Shown: positions 10,301 to 18,929, counted from the stretch's first letter. The stretch is DNA of 64,000 nt from Streptomyces sp. A0642 (GCF_004795105.1 NZ_SSBL01000035.1:1-64000), one strand, 5' to 3'. A program made the numbers and translations. Notes: generated from the letters alone by a model not told the origin.

Positions 10301-13300
10301 CGAACGAGGGCACGGTCACGCCGACCACGGCCCCCGCGGACCCGCCGGCCAGCCCTCCGGGGCAGGCGCCCTTGCAGGACCTGATCAACACCTTCGGGGA
10401 CCGGGTCATGATCGGCCACATCGGCGGCCCGCAGCCCGCGCGTACCCACCAGACCGCCGGATGGGCCGTCATGGCGGTGCTCAGCGAGGACCAGGTGCGC
10501 GGGCTGGTCAGCGCCGTCGCGGTCGACGGACAGCCGGTCAGCATGGAGCCCGGCACCATGCCCACCACCCGCGTACGGGAGTGGATCGCCGAGCAGCAGC
10601 AAGCACCGACGGGGGCGTTCTTCGCCTCCACCAGCAGCGAGCTGCCGCCCGCGATGCGCGGCGACGGAGACGTCCGCCTCTCGACCCGTGCGGACGGGTT
10701 GACCATCGAGCAGGGCGACGTCTCCACCACGATCCTGTGGGAGGAGCTCCCGGCCTGGATCGACGCCGCTGTCGCGTACGACACCGCCAACCGGTCCCCG
10801 AGCCTGCCCGCCTGGCGCCACGGGAGCCTGGACCGCGAAATCCACTTCCGCAGCGACGAGCGCAACCAGTCCGCGGCCCTGGCGCTGAACGCCCTGGCCC
10901 ACGCGCTGCGCGAGACCACCCCGCCCACCGACGAGCAGCTGGCCGAAGCGCGCGACCGGTTCGGCCCGCCGGCCGCGCCCGCCCCGGCCGCGGACACCAC
11001 CAACGACGTGGACACGGCCGCCGAGGAGAGCGCGCCGCAGGAGTCCCAGCAGCAGCTCCCCGAGGACGCCAAGCCGGTCCCGGGTGCCGAGGGCTACCAC
11101 TACACCGAGGTGGCCCGCACCATCCGCCTCTACACCGAGCCGGGCGAAGAAGTCGGCACCGCGAAGTGGAGCTACACCAAGTACCGCTACCTGGGCGACG
11201 TGAACGGCGACGTGGTCCGCGGCACCGAGGACGGCGCCACCGTCGCCAAGCGCATGGCCAACCACCACGCGGTCGTCTACGGCGACAAGGTCCACCGCCC
11301 GTCACCGGACGATCAGGGCCGTGACCCGGTCTGGATCCTCCACAACGGCTCCGACACCCTCGTCCTCGGCGTGAGCCCGGAGGACGAGACCGCGAAGGCG
11401 GCGCTGTGGACCGGCGGCGGCTTCAAGAACTCCCGCCGCGCCGGCGGCTGGTACCTGCCCCGCACCTGGAAGGAACCCACCCGCAGGCAGCGGGTGGACG
11501 ACGCGGTGCGGGTCCTCGCGGCCGCCGGACGCACCGTCATGGTGCACGCCACCCGCGAGGAGCGTCAGCAGCCTCCCGAGCCGCCCGCGCGGCTGCCGGA
11601 GCTGAACGTGACGCCGCCGACTCTGGACGAGGTGCCGCAGTTCTTCGACGCCGAACCGTTCACCGACCAGGACGACCTGGCGGACGTGCAGGCGATGGAG
11701 GCCGCCTACGCCCGATGGGGCCAGCACCCCACCGTCCGGGCCTACCTCGCGCAGGACAGCGACGCCCGGCCGGACGGCTTCGGCACCCCGGACAACCCCA
11801 TCGCCGAACTCCACCTCGCCTACCACCGGGCCCGGTTGGCGTTGCGCGAACCGGTCCCCGGAGGACCAGACGAGATCGTCCGAAGGGTCTACGGCGTAGC
11901 CGCGTGGTGCCAGGCACTGGAGCCCGCCGTGGACGAGGACCTCCTCGACCCGCTCCAGGACCTGTACGCGGCGGCTCATCACCTCGCCGCCCGCTCACAG
12001 GCCACCATTGCCGTCCTGACCGCAGAGCAGACCGCGGCCGCCGAGGACGCGCCCACCCCGGAGCAAGCAGAGCAGGCGGCGCCGGCCACGGTGCAGCAGG
12101 AGCCGGGAGAACCCGCCGCCGCCCCGAACGAGACCCCCGTCGCGGACGTCACCGAGGAACAGGGCCCGGCCGACTCCACTCCGGCCGCCCCGGAACCGCC
12201 CGCGGCCCCGCCGGAGCCTGCCCCGGACGAGGACAGTGGCCTGCTCGTCGTCTCGGACGAGTTCGCGATCCTCTACGCCGCGCGCAGGGAACTGATGCCT
12301 GCGGGCGTCGCCGACGACGGCGTCACCTGGGACACCAGCCGCATCGTCATCGGCGACGGCGGCGTCCGTGCCGACGGCGCCACGGTCGAGCGGCTGATGG
12401 GCGCGGGACTGCTGGAGTACGGGGCGACGCTGAACGTCGACATCACCCCGGCCGGACTGCGGCGCATCAACGAACTGGAGCGCACCGACCGTCCGGAGCC
12501 CGCTGTCGGAGACCGCGTCCTGTGGGTCGCCACCGGCCGGGTGGGCATCGTTGGCGGCTACGCCGACAAGGAGCACCGGCGCGAGGCGGAAGTCGTCTTC
12601 GACACCGAGGGCTGGCCGAACGGCTGGGACATGGACGTCGCCCCCCTCTTCCTGGTCACCGTCGAACCCGGCGCCATGGAGCCAGAGGCGGCCGCCGAGG
12701 CGTACCGGGTGGCCGCGCTCCGGCAATTCCCCGGCACCCTGACCGACCCGGCCCTGCGGGGGCCCGCGCTGGAGGCCATGACCGCTGCGGCACTGGCCGC
12801 CCCGACGCTCGCGCAAGCGGCCCGGGCCAACGACCTGAACAGCTTCATCTACCCGTTGGCCGCCTGGGTGGACGAATGGACCACCGAGCAGTGGGCGGAC
12901 GTCCCGCCGGCCGACTGGCCCGAATGGGTCCGCGCCTACTTCCGGCAGGGCGACGACGCCGTCGGCGACCGCAACGGCCTGTACGCCGAACTGGCGGGCC
13001 CCGTCTACGCGGAGCTTCGTGCCGCCGACCCCGTCCCGGACGCTGCCCTCACCGAGGCGGAGCAGCAGACCACCGAGGCGGAGCAGCAGACCACCGAGGC
13101 GGAGCAGCAGACCACCGAGGCGGAGTCCGAACCGGAGCCCACCCCCGACGCCGACCCGGAGGAACAGCTCGACACCATCGGCACCGAGGACAGCACGGTC
13201 GCCCCGCAGGAAACGCCACCCGAACCCGTCCCGGCCACCGACGTCACGGAGTCGGCCGCCCCGGAGCCGGAGACGGCAGGCGCCACGGACGAAGAGGAAG

Positions 13301-16300
13301 TGCAGCTCGACCTCTTCGGTGAACCGACTCCCGCCCCCGCGCAACGCCCGGGCCGCCGGCGCGGCCGCCGCGAGCCGGAACCCGCACCGCAGGAGTCACC
13401 CACCGACGATCCCGCCGTACCGGAGACCACGGTGGAACCGTCTGCGAACCAGGTGACGCCAGAAGCATCCGAAGCGGCGGAAGGGACCGAAGAGACCGAG
13501 ACGGAGAAGTCCCGGGAGCAGCTGTTCCAAGAAGCCGTGGACGACCTCTTCGCGGGTGCCGAGCCGGAGACTGAACCTGTCGCTCCGCAGGAAGAACCTG
13601 CGGAGCCTGCACCTGCACCGGGGCCACCGGCTGACGAGACGTCCCCGCAGGACGCCCCGGCGCCCGAACGGAACGAAGCCACCGAAGCACAGCCGGAACG
13701 CGCACCGGAGCCCCCAACGATGGAGCCCGAACCGGCTCCCGCTGCGGGGCCCATTCCCGCGGCCGCCGAAGAAGCGCCTGCACCGCCCGGGCCGCCCGCC
13801 GGGGATCCGGAACCGACCACCGATAGGGGCGAGATGGCCACGCCGCCGTCCACCACGGACACCGACGACGCTGTGCCGGTCGAAGACCCGCCCGAGCCTC
13901 AGCCGTTCACCGACATCACATCGCTGACCGCTGACCCCGCCTATGAGCTGCACCTGACCGGCGTAGACGGACAGAGCCCCACCTCCGGCGAACTGCGGTA
14001 CGGCGAGACCACGATCGCCGACGTACGCCTGTCGGCCTCCGGGCGCTGGTTCGCACGCCTGACGGTCGACGGCCTGCCCGCCGACGTGACGCACCTGAAC
14101 GGGGCACCACAGGAAGCGGCGGAGCAGGGCGCCGTGATGTTCGCGGCCTTCACCGGGACGCCGTACGGCACCCCGCCCGGCCCGGCCGTCGACGACGGAC
14201 GGCTGACGCGGGTGGACGTGCTGCGTGGCGAGCTGCGATCGGCCGCACTGGAACACCTCGACACCATCACCGTCGCGGTCGCCCGGGTGGACCCGGACTA
14301 CACGCAGCTCCCGCAGTTCCAGGTGCTGAGCGCCCGGCTCAACGACCTGGCTGCCGCGGAGATCGACGCGCACGGCTCCCGGCAGATGGCCGCGAACATC
14401 ACCGCCGTTCAGCAGGCGGTCAACGCCTGGGGCGGCACACTGCCCGTGGACCCCGCCCTCGATGAGCGGCAGCACCTGGCGTTCCCTCTCGCGCGCATGC
14501 TGTTCGACACCGCACGCATGCACGTCCGCCTCCAGGCCACCCTGGACGCGGTCCAGGCCGAACGTGCGGCCCTGCGCGAGCAGCAGGAGGCCGCGGCCGC
14601 ACCCTTGGCGCCGGCGGAGCCGGTCCGCGAGGAGAGCGTGCAACAGACGCCGCCGACCCCTGCGGCGCCGGAACCGGTCCGCGGGCCGGTCATCACGCTC
14701 GGGCTACGGGAGTCCGGCGACGGGCAGCTCGTTCTCAGCGTCGACACCGTGGAAGCCTCCCAAGGCCTCGTCCTGCCCGGCATCACCTCGGCGGACATGC
14801 CGGGGATGCCGCTGCCGGTCACGGCGGAGGTGCCCATGCTGCGGCGCGCACCGCAGCAGGCGGAACAGCTGGTGTCCACCAAGGAGACGCACGCGTGGCT
14901 CGCCGAGCACCTGGTCGACGGCCCGCTCGCACAGGCGTGGAACGTCGGCGCCGTACGCGAAAGGCTCGTCGTCGTGGTGGTCGACGTCCTGCGGGACGGC
15001 ATGACCCCCAGCGTGGACGAGGTCGCCGCCTGGCTGGTGGCCACGGCCGCCGAACAGGATGGTCTGCTCCAGGCTGCTCATGACGCCGCCACCGTTGAGG
15101 ACTTCGCGCCGGCGTTCGCGCGGGCCGCCGACGACCTGGTGGCCGACGGCGGTTCCGAGTTCCTGGTGTGGCGCTACCTGGGAGACGGTGAGGGGAACCG
15201 CCGCCTCGATGTGCTGGCCCGGGCAACGCCGGGCGCGTACGAGCAGCTGCGTGCCCTGCCCGCACCTGCTGGCCCCCCGAGCCCGGAACAGGCCGCGGCC
15301 TCGACCGAGACCGAATCACCCGCCCCGAGCCCCGAAGTACCGGAGGACCCCGAGATGGCCACACCCGCCCGTCCTGCGACACCCGAAAACGCTGAGCCCG
15401 TCATCCCGGCGGCCGCCGACGCGGGTGAGGACTCCGGACCGGGCGAGCGGAAGCCGGAGCCCACCGACGTTGCGGAGTCCGCCGTCCCGGTGGAGCCTGC
15501 TCCTGCTGCGGAGCCGACCGGCGATCTGCCGCTGTTCACCGGTGCGGAGAGCACTGCCGGGCAGACGGAGGATCGGCCGCTCGACATCGTCGGCGAGTTC
15601 GAGGCCGTCAAGGAGGCGTGGGACGAACACGTTCCCGCCGAGCGGGGCTCTGGAGAGGAACTGTTCGCCGATGTGCAGGCGGACCTGGCCAGTCTCCAGC
15701 AGATGCTCGCCGATGCCGTCGCCGAGGCGAAGTCCGCGCCCGAGGCGCCGCCGGCCGCGCCGGTGCTGCCCGCTCCGGCCGCCGAGTCCACTCCCTCGGC
15801 CGAACCGTCCTCCGGCGAGCAGGAGGCGGTGACGGCAGACCGTGACCCGCAGAAGGCAGCGAGCGCGGTGAACACGGCACTGCGGGAGGCGGACGAGCAC
15901 GCACCCGCCCTCCAGGACCTGCCGGAGTGGCAGCGCCTCCAGACGGTCCGTGGCGCGTTCGGCAACCTGATGCGCGTCATGAGGGAACGCGCGGGCGAGC
16001 ACTTCGGCAAGCTGATGGAGGACGGCCGGGTCGGCGACTTCGTCCGCCGGGCCTCGCTCGTCGTGTGCGAGAAGGTCGCCGAGTGGGCACAGGCCGGTGC
16101 GAACCGGCTTCGGCGGGACGACGAGCGGAGCACGGAGCAGCGCGGAGCCCTGCCGAGCGCCGATGCGTTGCTGCGGCTGGGGGACGCGGCCCTCGACTAC
16201 CGCGGGCCCCGAGGCGGAGGCAGCACGCCGCCGCCGTCGGCGAGCGGGGTGCCGGACGTGAACAAGATCCCGGAGATGCGGAAGATGGGCGAAGCCCTCG

Positions 16301-16485
16301 CCCGACCCATGCCCGGCGCGGCCAAGCGGGTCTCCACGGCGGCCGCGCGGGGCCGGTCGACCACGACCTCCAAGCGGTCGGCGAAGGGGGCGAAGAAGTC
16401 GGCCAACGGCAGCGCCGAGCAGGCCGGACACCTCCGCCGCAGCGGCGAGCAGCAGGCTGCCCCCAAGCCCAACCAGCAGCGCTGA
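4381..16485 (+). CDS. giant DarB-like N6-adenine methylase / SF2 helicase fusion
   Basis: A 4034-aa protein. The ATG at 4381 is chosen because GGAG lies six bases upstream; a TTG at 4369 would place that site inside the gene. Residues 125-134 (LEPGCGAGTF) are the SAM-binding motif and NVPY (189-192) is a variant catalytic NPPY motif. The helicase has Walker A VGAGKT (815-820), DEAH (977-980) and motif VI QREGRLHR (1319-1326). This order matches phage P1 DarB and large plasmid/ICE proteins linked to protecting incoming DNA from restriction. After about residue 1900, Ala/Pro/Glu-rich linkers separate small globular segments, one with FKNSRRAGGWYLPRTW. A 21-bp unit is repeated just over three times near 13050-13120 (TEAEQQT). 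The C-terminus is basic and may bind DNA. Anti-restriction function is inferred. Confidence 0.88.
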   Translation: MSHPVETVAAAPEPERRLGPIGRARASVTAIETLLRLREDQTQPTEDDLRVLRNWPGWGPLAPALAGDREGTWSEIGEQLQLLLSPRDYRHAEQGTPTAYYTPDRIADACWTALRDLGFNGGRVLEPGCGAGTFISHTPDRMPVQWYGVERDPTTAGIAALLHPNAQIINARFQDAGIQSNSVDAVLGNVPYGNFPVHDKTAPKAVTDSIHNYFIWRSVQAMRPGGVAILLTSRYTMDSADDSARRAIAKHADLLGAVRLPNGALAEGGTGVLADILIVRRRDTDAPVDDSWMEVTEVPTVSGQYVNDYFHRHPEHVLGEFEQGRAAQYGHTLAVKAPEDQDLTAALGGAFDSITAAARAAGREWRVAVGAQPFTEDTLPFPVREDGRKEGSFHLVEGKPHEVVDGELVAVERAGKELPKLIALRDAALKLIEAETNHDTPDEQLEPLRAEVNRLYDVYFRAHGAINRFTVVEGQVDEETGEKAVSRRYPRLGGFRRDPDIVSVLALEDFDDETQTAHKASLLTRRVNRRIERPTSAETPEEALSLCLNFKNKIDVPTIAQLLGIEEDQVPGTLGDLVFHEPDTGELLTKGAYLSGEVVDKLERAEFLLSQGRDDLQRHVDELRQVQPEPLPPEDIKAKLGAPWIPVEDVTAFAEEMLGVRVDIVHVAKTATWSVDQPMTLPEAATSEWGTDRVNAFELLDLALNGQAPKVYDSFRTPDGGSRRVRNDKATLLAESKQTALMRRFASWVWEDPDRADRLAADYNRIFNSWVLPKHDGSHLTVDGMDPEFKPYEHQWDFVQRVLSADEGSLCPYPVGAGKTATMFMTAVKLKQLGLVNKPMIVVPNHLLEQISRDGKKLFQNARILMAGKKDLESARSRMLFAARCATGDWDAIVMTHNSFGRLGVHPVTEATYLEELANEYRVALGAVDGEDGNQRRIKEIAKMVDRFDARATDLRSKAVDAGVTYENLGVDFLQVDEAHLFKNLALPATTEGMSLGKPSKRATDLDLKLIVTRERTGKENVSALYSGTFISNSVREMFVFKHYTMPKRLEKLGLASPDAWAANFIHFESRPEVGVDGVSFRLKRRPVEYTNADEALALFSEVAELRPPEAFKIKRPKRVDRFVEIEATPNLVSYVGGISDRIDQIQGGKVKPYEDNMLNVITDGRKAALDLELVGVEPDGPGKAGAIAKNVLEVYHRTKDLKLPGDPEGVAGGLQVLFCDLGTPSKDKGSQVYGKIRRYLIDGMPEEGLGPIPRERIKFIHDYNSDLAKEQLFTACRAGEVSVLFSSSTKGATGVNVQTRGVALHHADPPHRPDEWAQREGRLHRPGNKLIDIDMEVEFYRYIALNSFDSYMFQQLERKQRPIVQIMSGQKVGRVIQEIDPVGAGFGMAKAIAAGNPLLMDLANVNGELTVLLNEADGHRQAQARMKRKVEVLSETIQTAEQGLPGMRAMADAIRAAGDDDTWRTADGRLIDPEDVAGVLAQTAQGSKPTLDLDAGYRWRGLNVGFTWIRRQQFNSVAYESWAHLVAGEHQVDVRLNLPWFGKGQSWRIVKALSEAADEAVIRPDEIEQKLAKQRAALEDTRSHIGRPFDRRAELEDVRARKEALEAQISDSAVSSGDESQDGPPFEPGAAGAEMTEAEMAMHDAAVMAGATGGTVIVRSEGQIIGGARVIDHTGTDIRTPDLADLGQYQEALRVLTEAAAADENVTALARNADGEYDNSGFRDALAEWAQDWALERANLPENRPAWLRDWLEPESADTRQMLIGEAAWIVWQQARATAEPEGPPAPEMVETAAILRYYEPLLQRHGVNGAAAAADYITRPGYGFEPDVRNPLYDLVARIDSAADRLAGIDRSFGRFGDWSMVHVGLPRLQASDRLRDVSISLTNVMTGTGTAVGSVDLEAILAAPGTVIDLPPLPESTPTPAPEAETNQDTDAQQTPPTPTPDPSPASGGTADPAPEPENSAPDAPAPDAPPNEGTVTPTTAPADPPASPPGQAPLQDLINTFGDRVMIGHIGGPQPARTHQTAGWAVMAVLSEDQVRGLVSAVAVDGQPVSMEPGTMPTTRVREWIAEQQQAPTGAFFASTSSELPPAMRGDGDVRLSTRADGLTIEQGDVSTTILWEELPAWIDAAVAYDTANRSPSLPAWRHGSLDREIHFRSDERNQSAALALNALAHALRETTPPTDEQLAEARDRFGPPAAPAPAADTTNDVDTAAEESAPQESQQQLPEDAKPVPGAEGYHYTEVARTIRLYTEPGEEVGTAKWSYTKYRYLGDVNGDVVRGTEDGATVAKRMANHHAVVYGDKVHRPSPDDQGRDPVWILHNGSDTLVLGVSPEDETAKAALWTGGGFKNSRRAGGWYLPRTWKEPTRRQRVDDAVRVLAAAGRTVMVHATREERQQPPEPPARLPELNVTPPTLDEVPQFFDAEPFTDQDDLADVQAMEAAYARWGQHPTVRAYLAQDSDARPDGFGTPDNPIAELHLAYHRARLALREPVPGGPDEIVRRVYGVAAWCQALEPAVDEDLLDPLQDLYAAAHHLAARSQATIAVLTAEQTAAAEDAPTPEQAEQAAPATVQQEPGEPAAAPNETPVADVTEEQGPADSTPAAPEPPAAPPEPAPDEDSGLLVVSDEFAILYAARRELMPAGVADDGVTWDTSRIVIGDGGVRADGATVERLMGAGLLEYGATLNVDITPAGLRRINELERTDRPEPAVGDRVLWVATGRVGIVGGYADKEHRREAEVVFDTEGWPNGWDMDVAPLFLVTVEPGAMEPEAAAEAYRVAALRQFPGTLTDPALRGPALEAMTAAALAAPTLAQAARANDLNSFIYPLAAWVDEWTTEQWADVPPADWPEWVRAYFRQGDDAVGDRNGLYAELAGPVYAELRAADPVPDAALTEAEQQTTEAEQQTTEAEQQTTEAESEPEPTPDADPEEQLDTIGTEDSTVAPQETPPEPVPATDVTESAAPEPETAGATDEEEVQLDLFGEPTPAPAQRPGRRRGRREPEPAPQESPTDDPAVPETTVEPSANQVTPEASEAAEGTEETETEKSREQLFQEAVDDLFAGAEPETEPVAPQEEPAEPAPAPGPPADETSPQDAPAPERNEATEAQPERAPEPPTMEPEPAPAAGPIPAAAEEAPAPPGPPAGDPEPTTDRGEMATPPSTTDTDDAVPVEDPPEPQPFTDITSLTADPAYELHLTGVDGQSPTSGELRYGETTIADVRLSASGRWFARLTVDGLPADVTHLNGAPQEAAEQGAVMFAAFTGTPYGTPPGPAVDDGRLTRVDVLRGELRSAALEHLDTITVAVARVDPDYTQLPQFQVLSARLNDLAAAEIDAHGSRQMAANITAVQQAVNAWGGTLPVDPALDERQHLAFPLARMLFDTARMHVRLQATLDAVQAERAALREQQEAAAAPLAPAEPVREESVQQTPPTPAAPEPVRGPVITLGLRESGDGQLVLSVDTVEASQGLVLPGITSADMPGMPLPVTAEVPMLRRAPQQAEQLVSTKETHAWLAEHLVDGPLAQAWNVGAVRERLVVVVVDVLRDGMTPSVDEVAAWLVATAAEQDGLLQAAHDAATVEDFAPAFARAADDLVADGGSEFLVWRYLGDGEGNRRLDVLARATPGAYEQLRALPAPAGPPSPEQAAASTETESPAPSPEVPEDPEMATPARPATPENAEPVIPAAADAGEDSGPGERKPEPTDVAESAVPVEPAPAAEPTGDLPLFTGAESTAGQTEDRPLDIVGEFEAVKEAWDEHVPAERGSGEELFADVQADLASLQQMLADAVAEAKSAPEAPPAAPVLPAPAAESTPSAEPSSGEQEAVTADRDPQKAASAVNTALREADEHAPALQDLPEWQRLQTVRGAFGNLMRVMRERAGEHFGKLMEDGRVGDFVRRASLVVCEKVAEWAQAGANRLRRDDERSTEQRGALPSADALLRLGDAALDYRGPRGGGSTPPPSASGVPDVNKIPEMRKMGEALARPMPGAAKRVSTAAARGRSTTTSKRSAKGAKKSANGSAEQAGHLRRSGEQQAAPKPNQQR
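13048..13122 (+). repeat. 21-bp in-frame tandem repeat (TEAEQQT)
   Basis: Three identical 21-bp units and a partial fourth encode TEAEQQT in a linker of the giant protein. The exact nucleotide identity suggests recent slippage expansion within a low-complexity linker. Confidence 0.85.
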
Positions 16486-16499
16486 CGCGCTTTCCGATC

Positions 16500-16530
16500 G
16501 GGGCCCGGTGACCACCTGTCACCGGGCCCC
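16500..16530 (+). terminator. terminator hairpin after the giant gene
   Basis: Perfect 12-bp arms (GGGGCCCGGTGA / TCACCGGGCCCC) around a 7-nt loop, 14 bp after the stop codon. There is no T tract, as is common in Streptomyces. Confidence 0.7.
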
Positions 16531-16537
16531 GCCCGTT

Positions 16538-16564
16538 GATGGTCATTCTGGCCAGATAACCCGC
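16538..16564 (-). repeat. ATCTGGCCAGA junction motif, copy 1
   Basis: On the minus strand this reads GCGGGTTATCTGGCCAGA followed by ATGACCATC. It closely matches copies at 37262 and 39227. The core TCTGGCCAGA is a 10-bp palindrome. It lies between two converging genes. Confidence 0.7.
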
Positions 16565-16624
16565 GCGCTTCGGCGGCCCCCGAAAGCCTTCGTGGGCCGG
16601 GGTGGTCGTCGCGGTGCGGCACGG

Positions 16625-16673
16625 CCGGGGCCCGGGCCTCAGCAGCATGGAGAACTGCTGTTGCCCGGGCCCT
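16625..16673. terminator. long hairpin terminator
   Basis: GGGCCCGGGC and CAGCAG pair with CTGCTG and GCCCGGGCCC around a short AT-containing loop, with one internal bulge. It lies 7 bp beyond the stop of the leftward gene 16680-17117. Confidence 0.7.
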
Positions 16674-16679
16674 CGAACG

Positions 16680-17117
16680 TCAGGCTCCGCGGGCTGCCAT
16701 GGCGATGCCGCCGGTGATGGCGGGGGCGCCGTGCGGTGCGGGGCCGGTGAGTGCGGGCCCTTGGGGCAGGGTCGTGCTGGCCTGCCAGTGCAGGACGGTT
16801 CCCTCGGTCGAGCGGGCTGGGTACACGTACCGGGTGCTGCCCGCGGCCTTGTCGGTGTGCATGGCGTCCATGAGCGTCCCGGCCACTATCTCGCCCCGGC
16901 CCTTCGCGCACACGGCGGCCTCCTGCCACACCGCCTTGCCGCTCTCCTCCTCGGCGGGCAGTGTCGTGCACACCAGGAGTCGCTGGTTGACGGACTCGCT
17001 CCACCGGCCGCCGGGCACGATGCCGGCGGGCGGCTCCAGGCGGACGGCGACGACCTGGTCGGCCCGCACCCACTGGTCGGCCACCCGGACCCACGTGGCG
17101 CTGAGTTGCGCTGTCAC
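16680..17117 (-). CDS. hypothetical protein
   Basis: A 145-aa protein starting at GTG with GAGGAG upstream, a good ribosome-binding site. It is rich in short strand-like segments (WVRVADQWVRADQVVAVRLEPP) and ends in a small-residue tail. I do not recognise a domain, signal peptide or membrane span. It appears to be a single-gene unit: a hairpin follows it and the secreted SH3 gene lies 96 bp upstream in the same direction. Confidence 0.65.
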   Translation of the reverse strand: MTAQLSATWVRVADQWVRADQVVAVRLEPPAGIVPGGRWSESVNQRLLVCTTLPAEEESGKAVWQEAAVCAKGRGEIVAGTLMDAMHTDKAAGSTRYVYPARSTEGTVLHWQASTTLPQGPALTGPAPHGAPAITGGIAMAARGA

Positions 17118-17213
17118 GTCTCTTCTCCTCGGTCGGTGAGTGAACGGTGCAGGGCGGGCCCCCGGGGGTGCCCGCCCTGCGTTGGTGCCCTCCCTGTCGG
17201 GAGGCTGTGGGGA

Positions 17214-17567
17214 CTACGCGAGGCCCACGTACCTCCAGGAGATCCACGCCTTGGTGCCCTTGTGGGCGCCCTGGCGGATGGTGCTGTAGTACCAGAGGTT
17301 CTTGCCGTCGCTGGTCTTGTAGGTGCAGTGGTAGGTGAAGTCGGTGCCCTTGGCGAGCTGGCCGTAGGAGCTGTAGTTCGTTCCCGGGCCGCTGCGGATG
17401 TTCACGTTGCTGGAGAGGGTCTCCCACACGCTTCCGGGCTTGGAGTCCTTGATGTTGCACTTCGAGGAGCCGACGGCAGCGTTCGCTGCCGGGGCCAGGG
17501 CGACGGCCCCGCCCAGCAGGACGCTCGCGGTCAGGCCTACGGACACTGCGCGCATACGAATACTCAA
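17214..17567 (-). CDS. secreted SH3-domain protein
   Basis: A 117-aa exported protein. A signal peptide (basic MSIRMR, hydrophobic VGLTASVLLGGAVALA, cleavage after ANA) precedes a bacterial SH3 fold with the hallmark NVNIRSGPGTNYSSYGQLAKG and a conserved Cys pair. Such proteins bind cell wall or act as small secreted binding modules. GGGGGAAG lies about five bases before a TTG at 17567; the ATG at 17555 is the alternative and would need a distant ribosome-binding site. The upstream region has direct repeats and palindromes that suggest regulation. Confidence 0.8.
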   Translation of the reverse strand: MSIRMRAVSVGLTASVLLGGAVALAPAANAAVGSSKCNIKDSKPGSVWETLSSNVNIRSGPGTNYSSYGQLAKGTDFTYHCTYKTSDGKNLWYYSTIRQGAHKGTKAWISWRYVGLA

Positions 17568-17639
17568 AGCACTTCCCCCGTGGTGTCGTGAATTCCTTGA
17601 AAGGGCAGTCAAAGCGCGACCTATTCGCCCTGTCAAATC

Positions 17640-17692
17640 TTTTCGCACCGCGCAATACTCGTCATCTCGTAGGCTTTTCGCACCGCGCAATA
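17640..17692. repeat. 18-bp direct repeat upstream of the SH3 gene
   Basis: TTTTCGCACCGCGCAATA occurs at 17640-17657 and again at 17675-17692, a spacing of 35 bp. It sits 70-125 bp upstream of the SH3 gene start, a typical place for tandem operator sites. Confidence 0.85.
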
Positions 17693-17745
17693 GCGCTGGT
17701 AATGGGAATGCCTGAGTATGCAATTTCGCGTGATGCGTTCGTGTC

Positions 17746-17762
17746 ATTTCGCGTGGCGAAAT
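17746..17762. promoter_or_regulatory. ATTTCG-N5-CGAAAT palindrome
   Basis: ATTTCGCGTGGCGAAAT is a perfect inverted repeat with 6-bp arms. A half-site ATTTCG lies 23 bp upstream at 17723. The same architecture recurs at 48995 and 49024 in the transfer promoter region. Confidence 0.65.
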
Positions 17763-17991
17763 CCACGGCACTTCCACCCGAAATGGTGCGATGTAAAACC
17801 CTCTGAGCTTTCCGCGTGGCGCATGTAGGGTTGTGATCACCTGTTCGATCCGTGACCTATGGGGGGTGACGAGGGTCTAGGGGTTCAAGGGCCACGTCCG
17901 ACCGGCCACGCCGTGCGGGCAGCAGGCCTATGGGGAGGACCGCCCACTTCTACCCCACGGGGGAAGGGCGGCATGCGCGACAAGGAACAGC

Positions 17992-18858
17992 ATGCTCAGC
18001 CGCATCACGCCGAAGGAAATTCACGCAACCGAATCAACGCCGGGAAACGCACCCGCTGAACGCTCGGGCGGAACAGTTCACGCCCACCGCGTCATGCTCG
18101 TCGTCCAGGCCTTCACGCTTCTGCCAGGAACCGACCACGGCCCCAGCGAGCTTGCTGCCGCCACGGGCCTGAACATCGCGGTCGTCTACCGCATCCTGCA
18201 ATCGGGGATAACCACCTCGATCTTCCTGCGGGTGCCGCCCGGCCGCTACCGGCTCGGGCCCGGCGCCGCCCGGATCGGCATGCAGGCCATGGCGACCACA
18301 CCCGACGCCACCGCCGCCCGCCCCGTACTGGAACGCCTCAGCCGGGTCGTGGACGGCTTCGCGCTCCTGTGGGTGCTCTCCCCCTACGGCGGCCCCCGCA
18401 AGGCCTACGCCGCCAGTGCCCCGGGCCGCTACGACTTCGAGTCGTTCGGACTCCCCCTCGCCGACCTCGTGGAGATGGGCCAGTCTCTGCGCGTGGGCGC
18501 CGCCGGCCGCGTCATCGCCGCCCACCTTCCCCCCTCCCTGGTCTCCGCCATCCTGGAGCAGCCGCTGCCCGCCGGAGCCGGACCGGGGACCGAGCGCGCC
18601 GCCGCGGCGTTCGTCACGTCCCTCGCCGGAGTGCGCGAGTCGGGCTACGCCGTCTCCCGCGAGGAGGTCCCCGGGTGGAGTGCGGTCGCCGCGCCCGTCA
18701 TGTGGGGCCGCACCGTCTACGGAGCCGTCTCCGTCGTCAAGCCCTCCTCGCTGATGCCCGAGGACCTGGCCCTGCCCGTCGCCGCGACCACCGCGGCCGC
18801 CGAACGGCTCACCGTGCTCGCCTCCGGCGACGCGGACCCCTACCCCTTAGCCGGATAG
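17992..18858 (+). CDS. IclR-family transcriptional regulator
   Basis: A 288-aa regulator. Residues about 30-85 form the winged helix-turn-helix (SELAAATGLNIAVVYRILQ), and the C-terminal effector domain begins near residue 105 with the LERLSRVVDGFALLWVL helix and closes with the VAAPVMWGRTVYGAVSVV strands typical of IclR ligand domains. AAGGA upstream supports the ATG. The N-terminal 35 residues are an unusual extension. No catabolic operon lies beside it, so its target and ligand are not evident. Confidence 0.82.
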   Translation: MLSRITPKEIHATESTPGNAPAERSGGTVHAHRVMLVVQAFTLLPGTDHGPSELAAATGLNIAVVYRILQSGITTSIFLRVPPGRYRLGPGAARIGMQAMATTPDATAARPVLERLSRVVDGFALLWVLSPYGGPRKAYAASAPGRYDFESFGLPLADLVEMGQSLRVGAAGRVIAAHLPPSLVSAILEQPLPAGAGPGTERAAAAFVTSLAGVRESGYAVSREEVPGWSAVAAPVMWGRTVYGAVSVVKPSSLMPEDLALPVAATTAAAERLTVLASGDADPYPLAG

Positions 18859-18876
18859 CGGGCCGAAACACAGTCA

Positions 18877-18917
18877 GGGCCGCTCCGTACGCCCGGGAAC
18901 GGGGTACGGAGCGGCCC
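18877..18917 (+). terminator. terminator after the IclR gene
   Basis: 14-bp arms GGGCCGCTCCGTAC / GTACGGAGCGGCCC with a 13-nt loop, 19 bp after the stop codon, followed by TTC. A second hairpin follows immediately. Confidence 0.8.
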
Positions 18918-18929
18918 TTCGTCGTGTCA

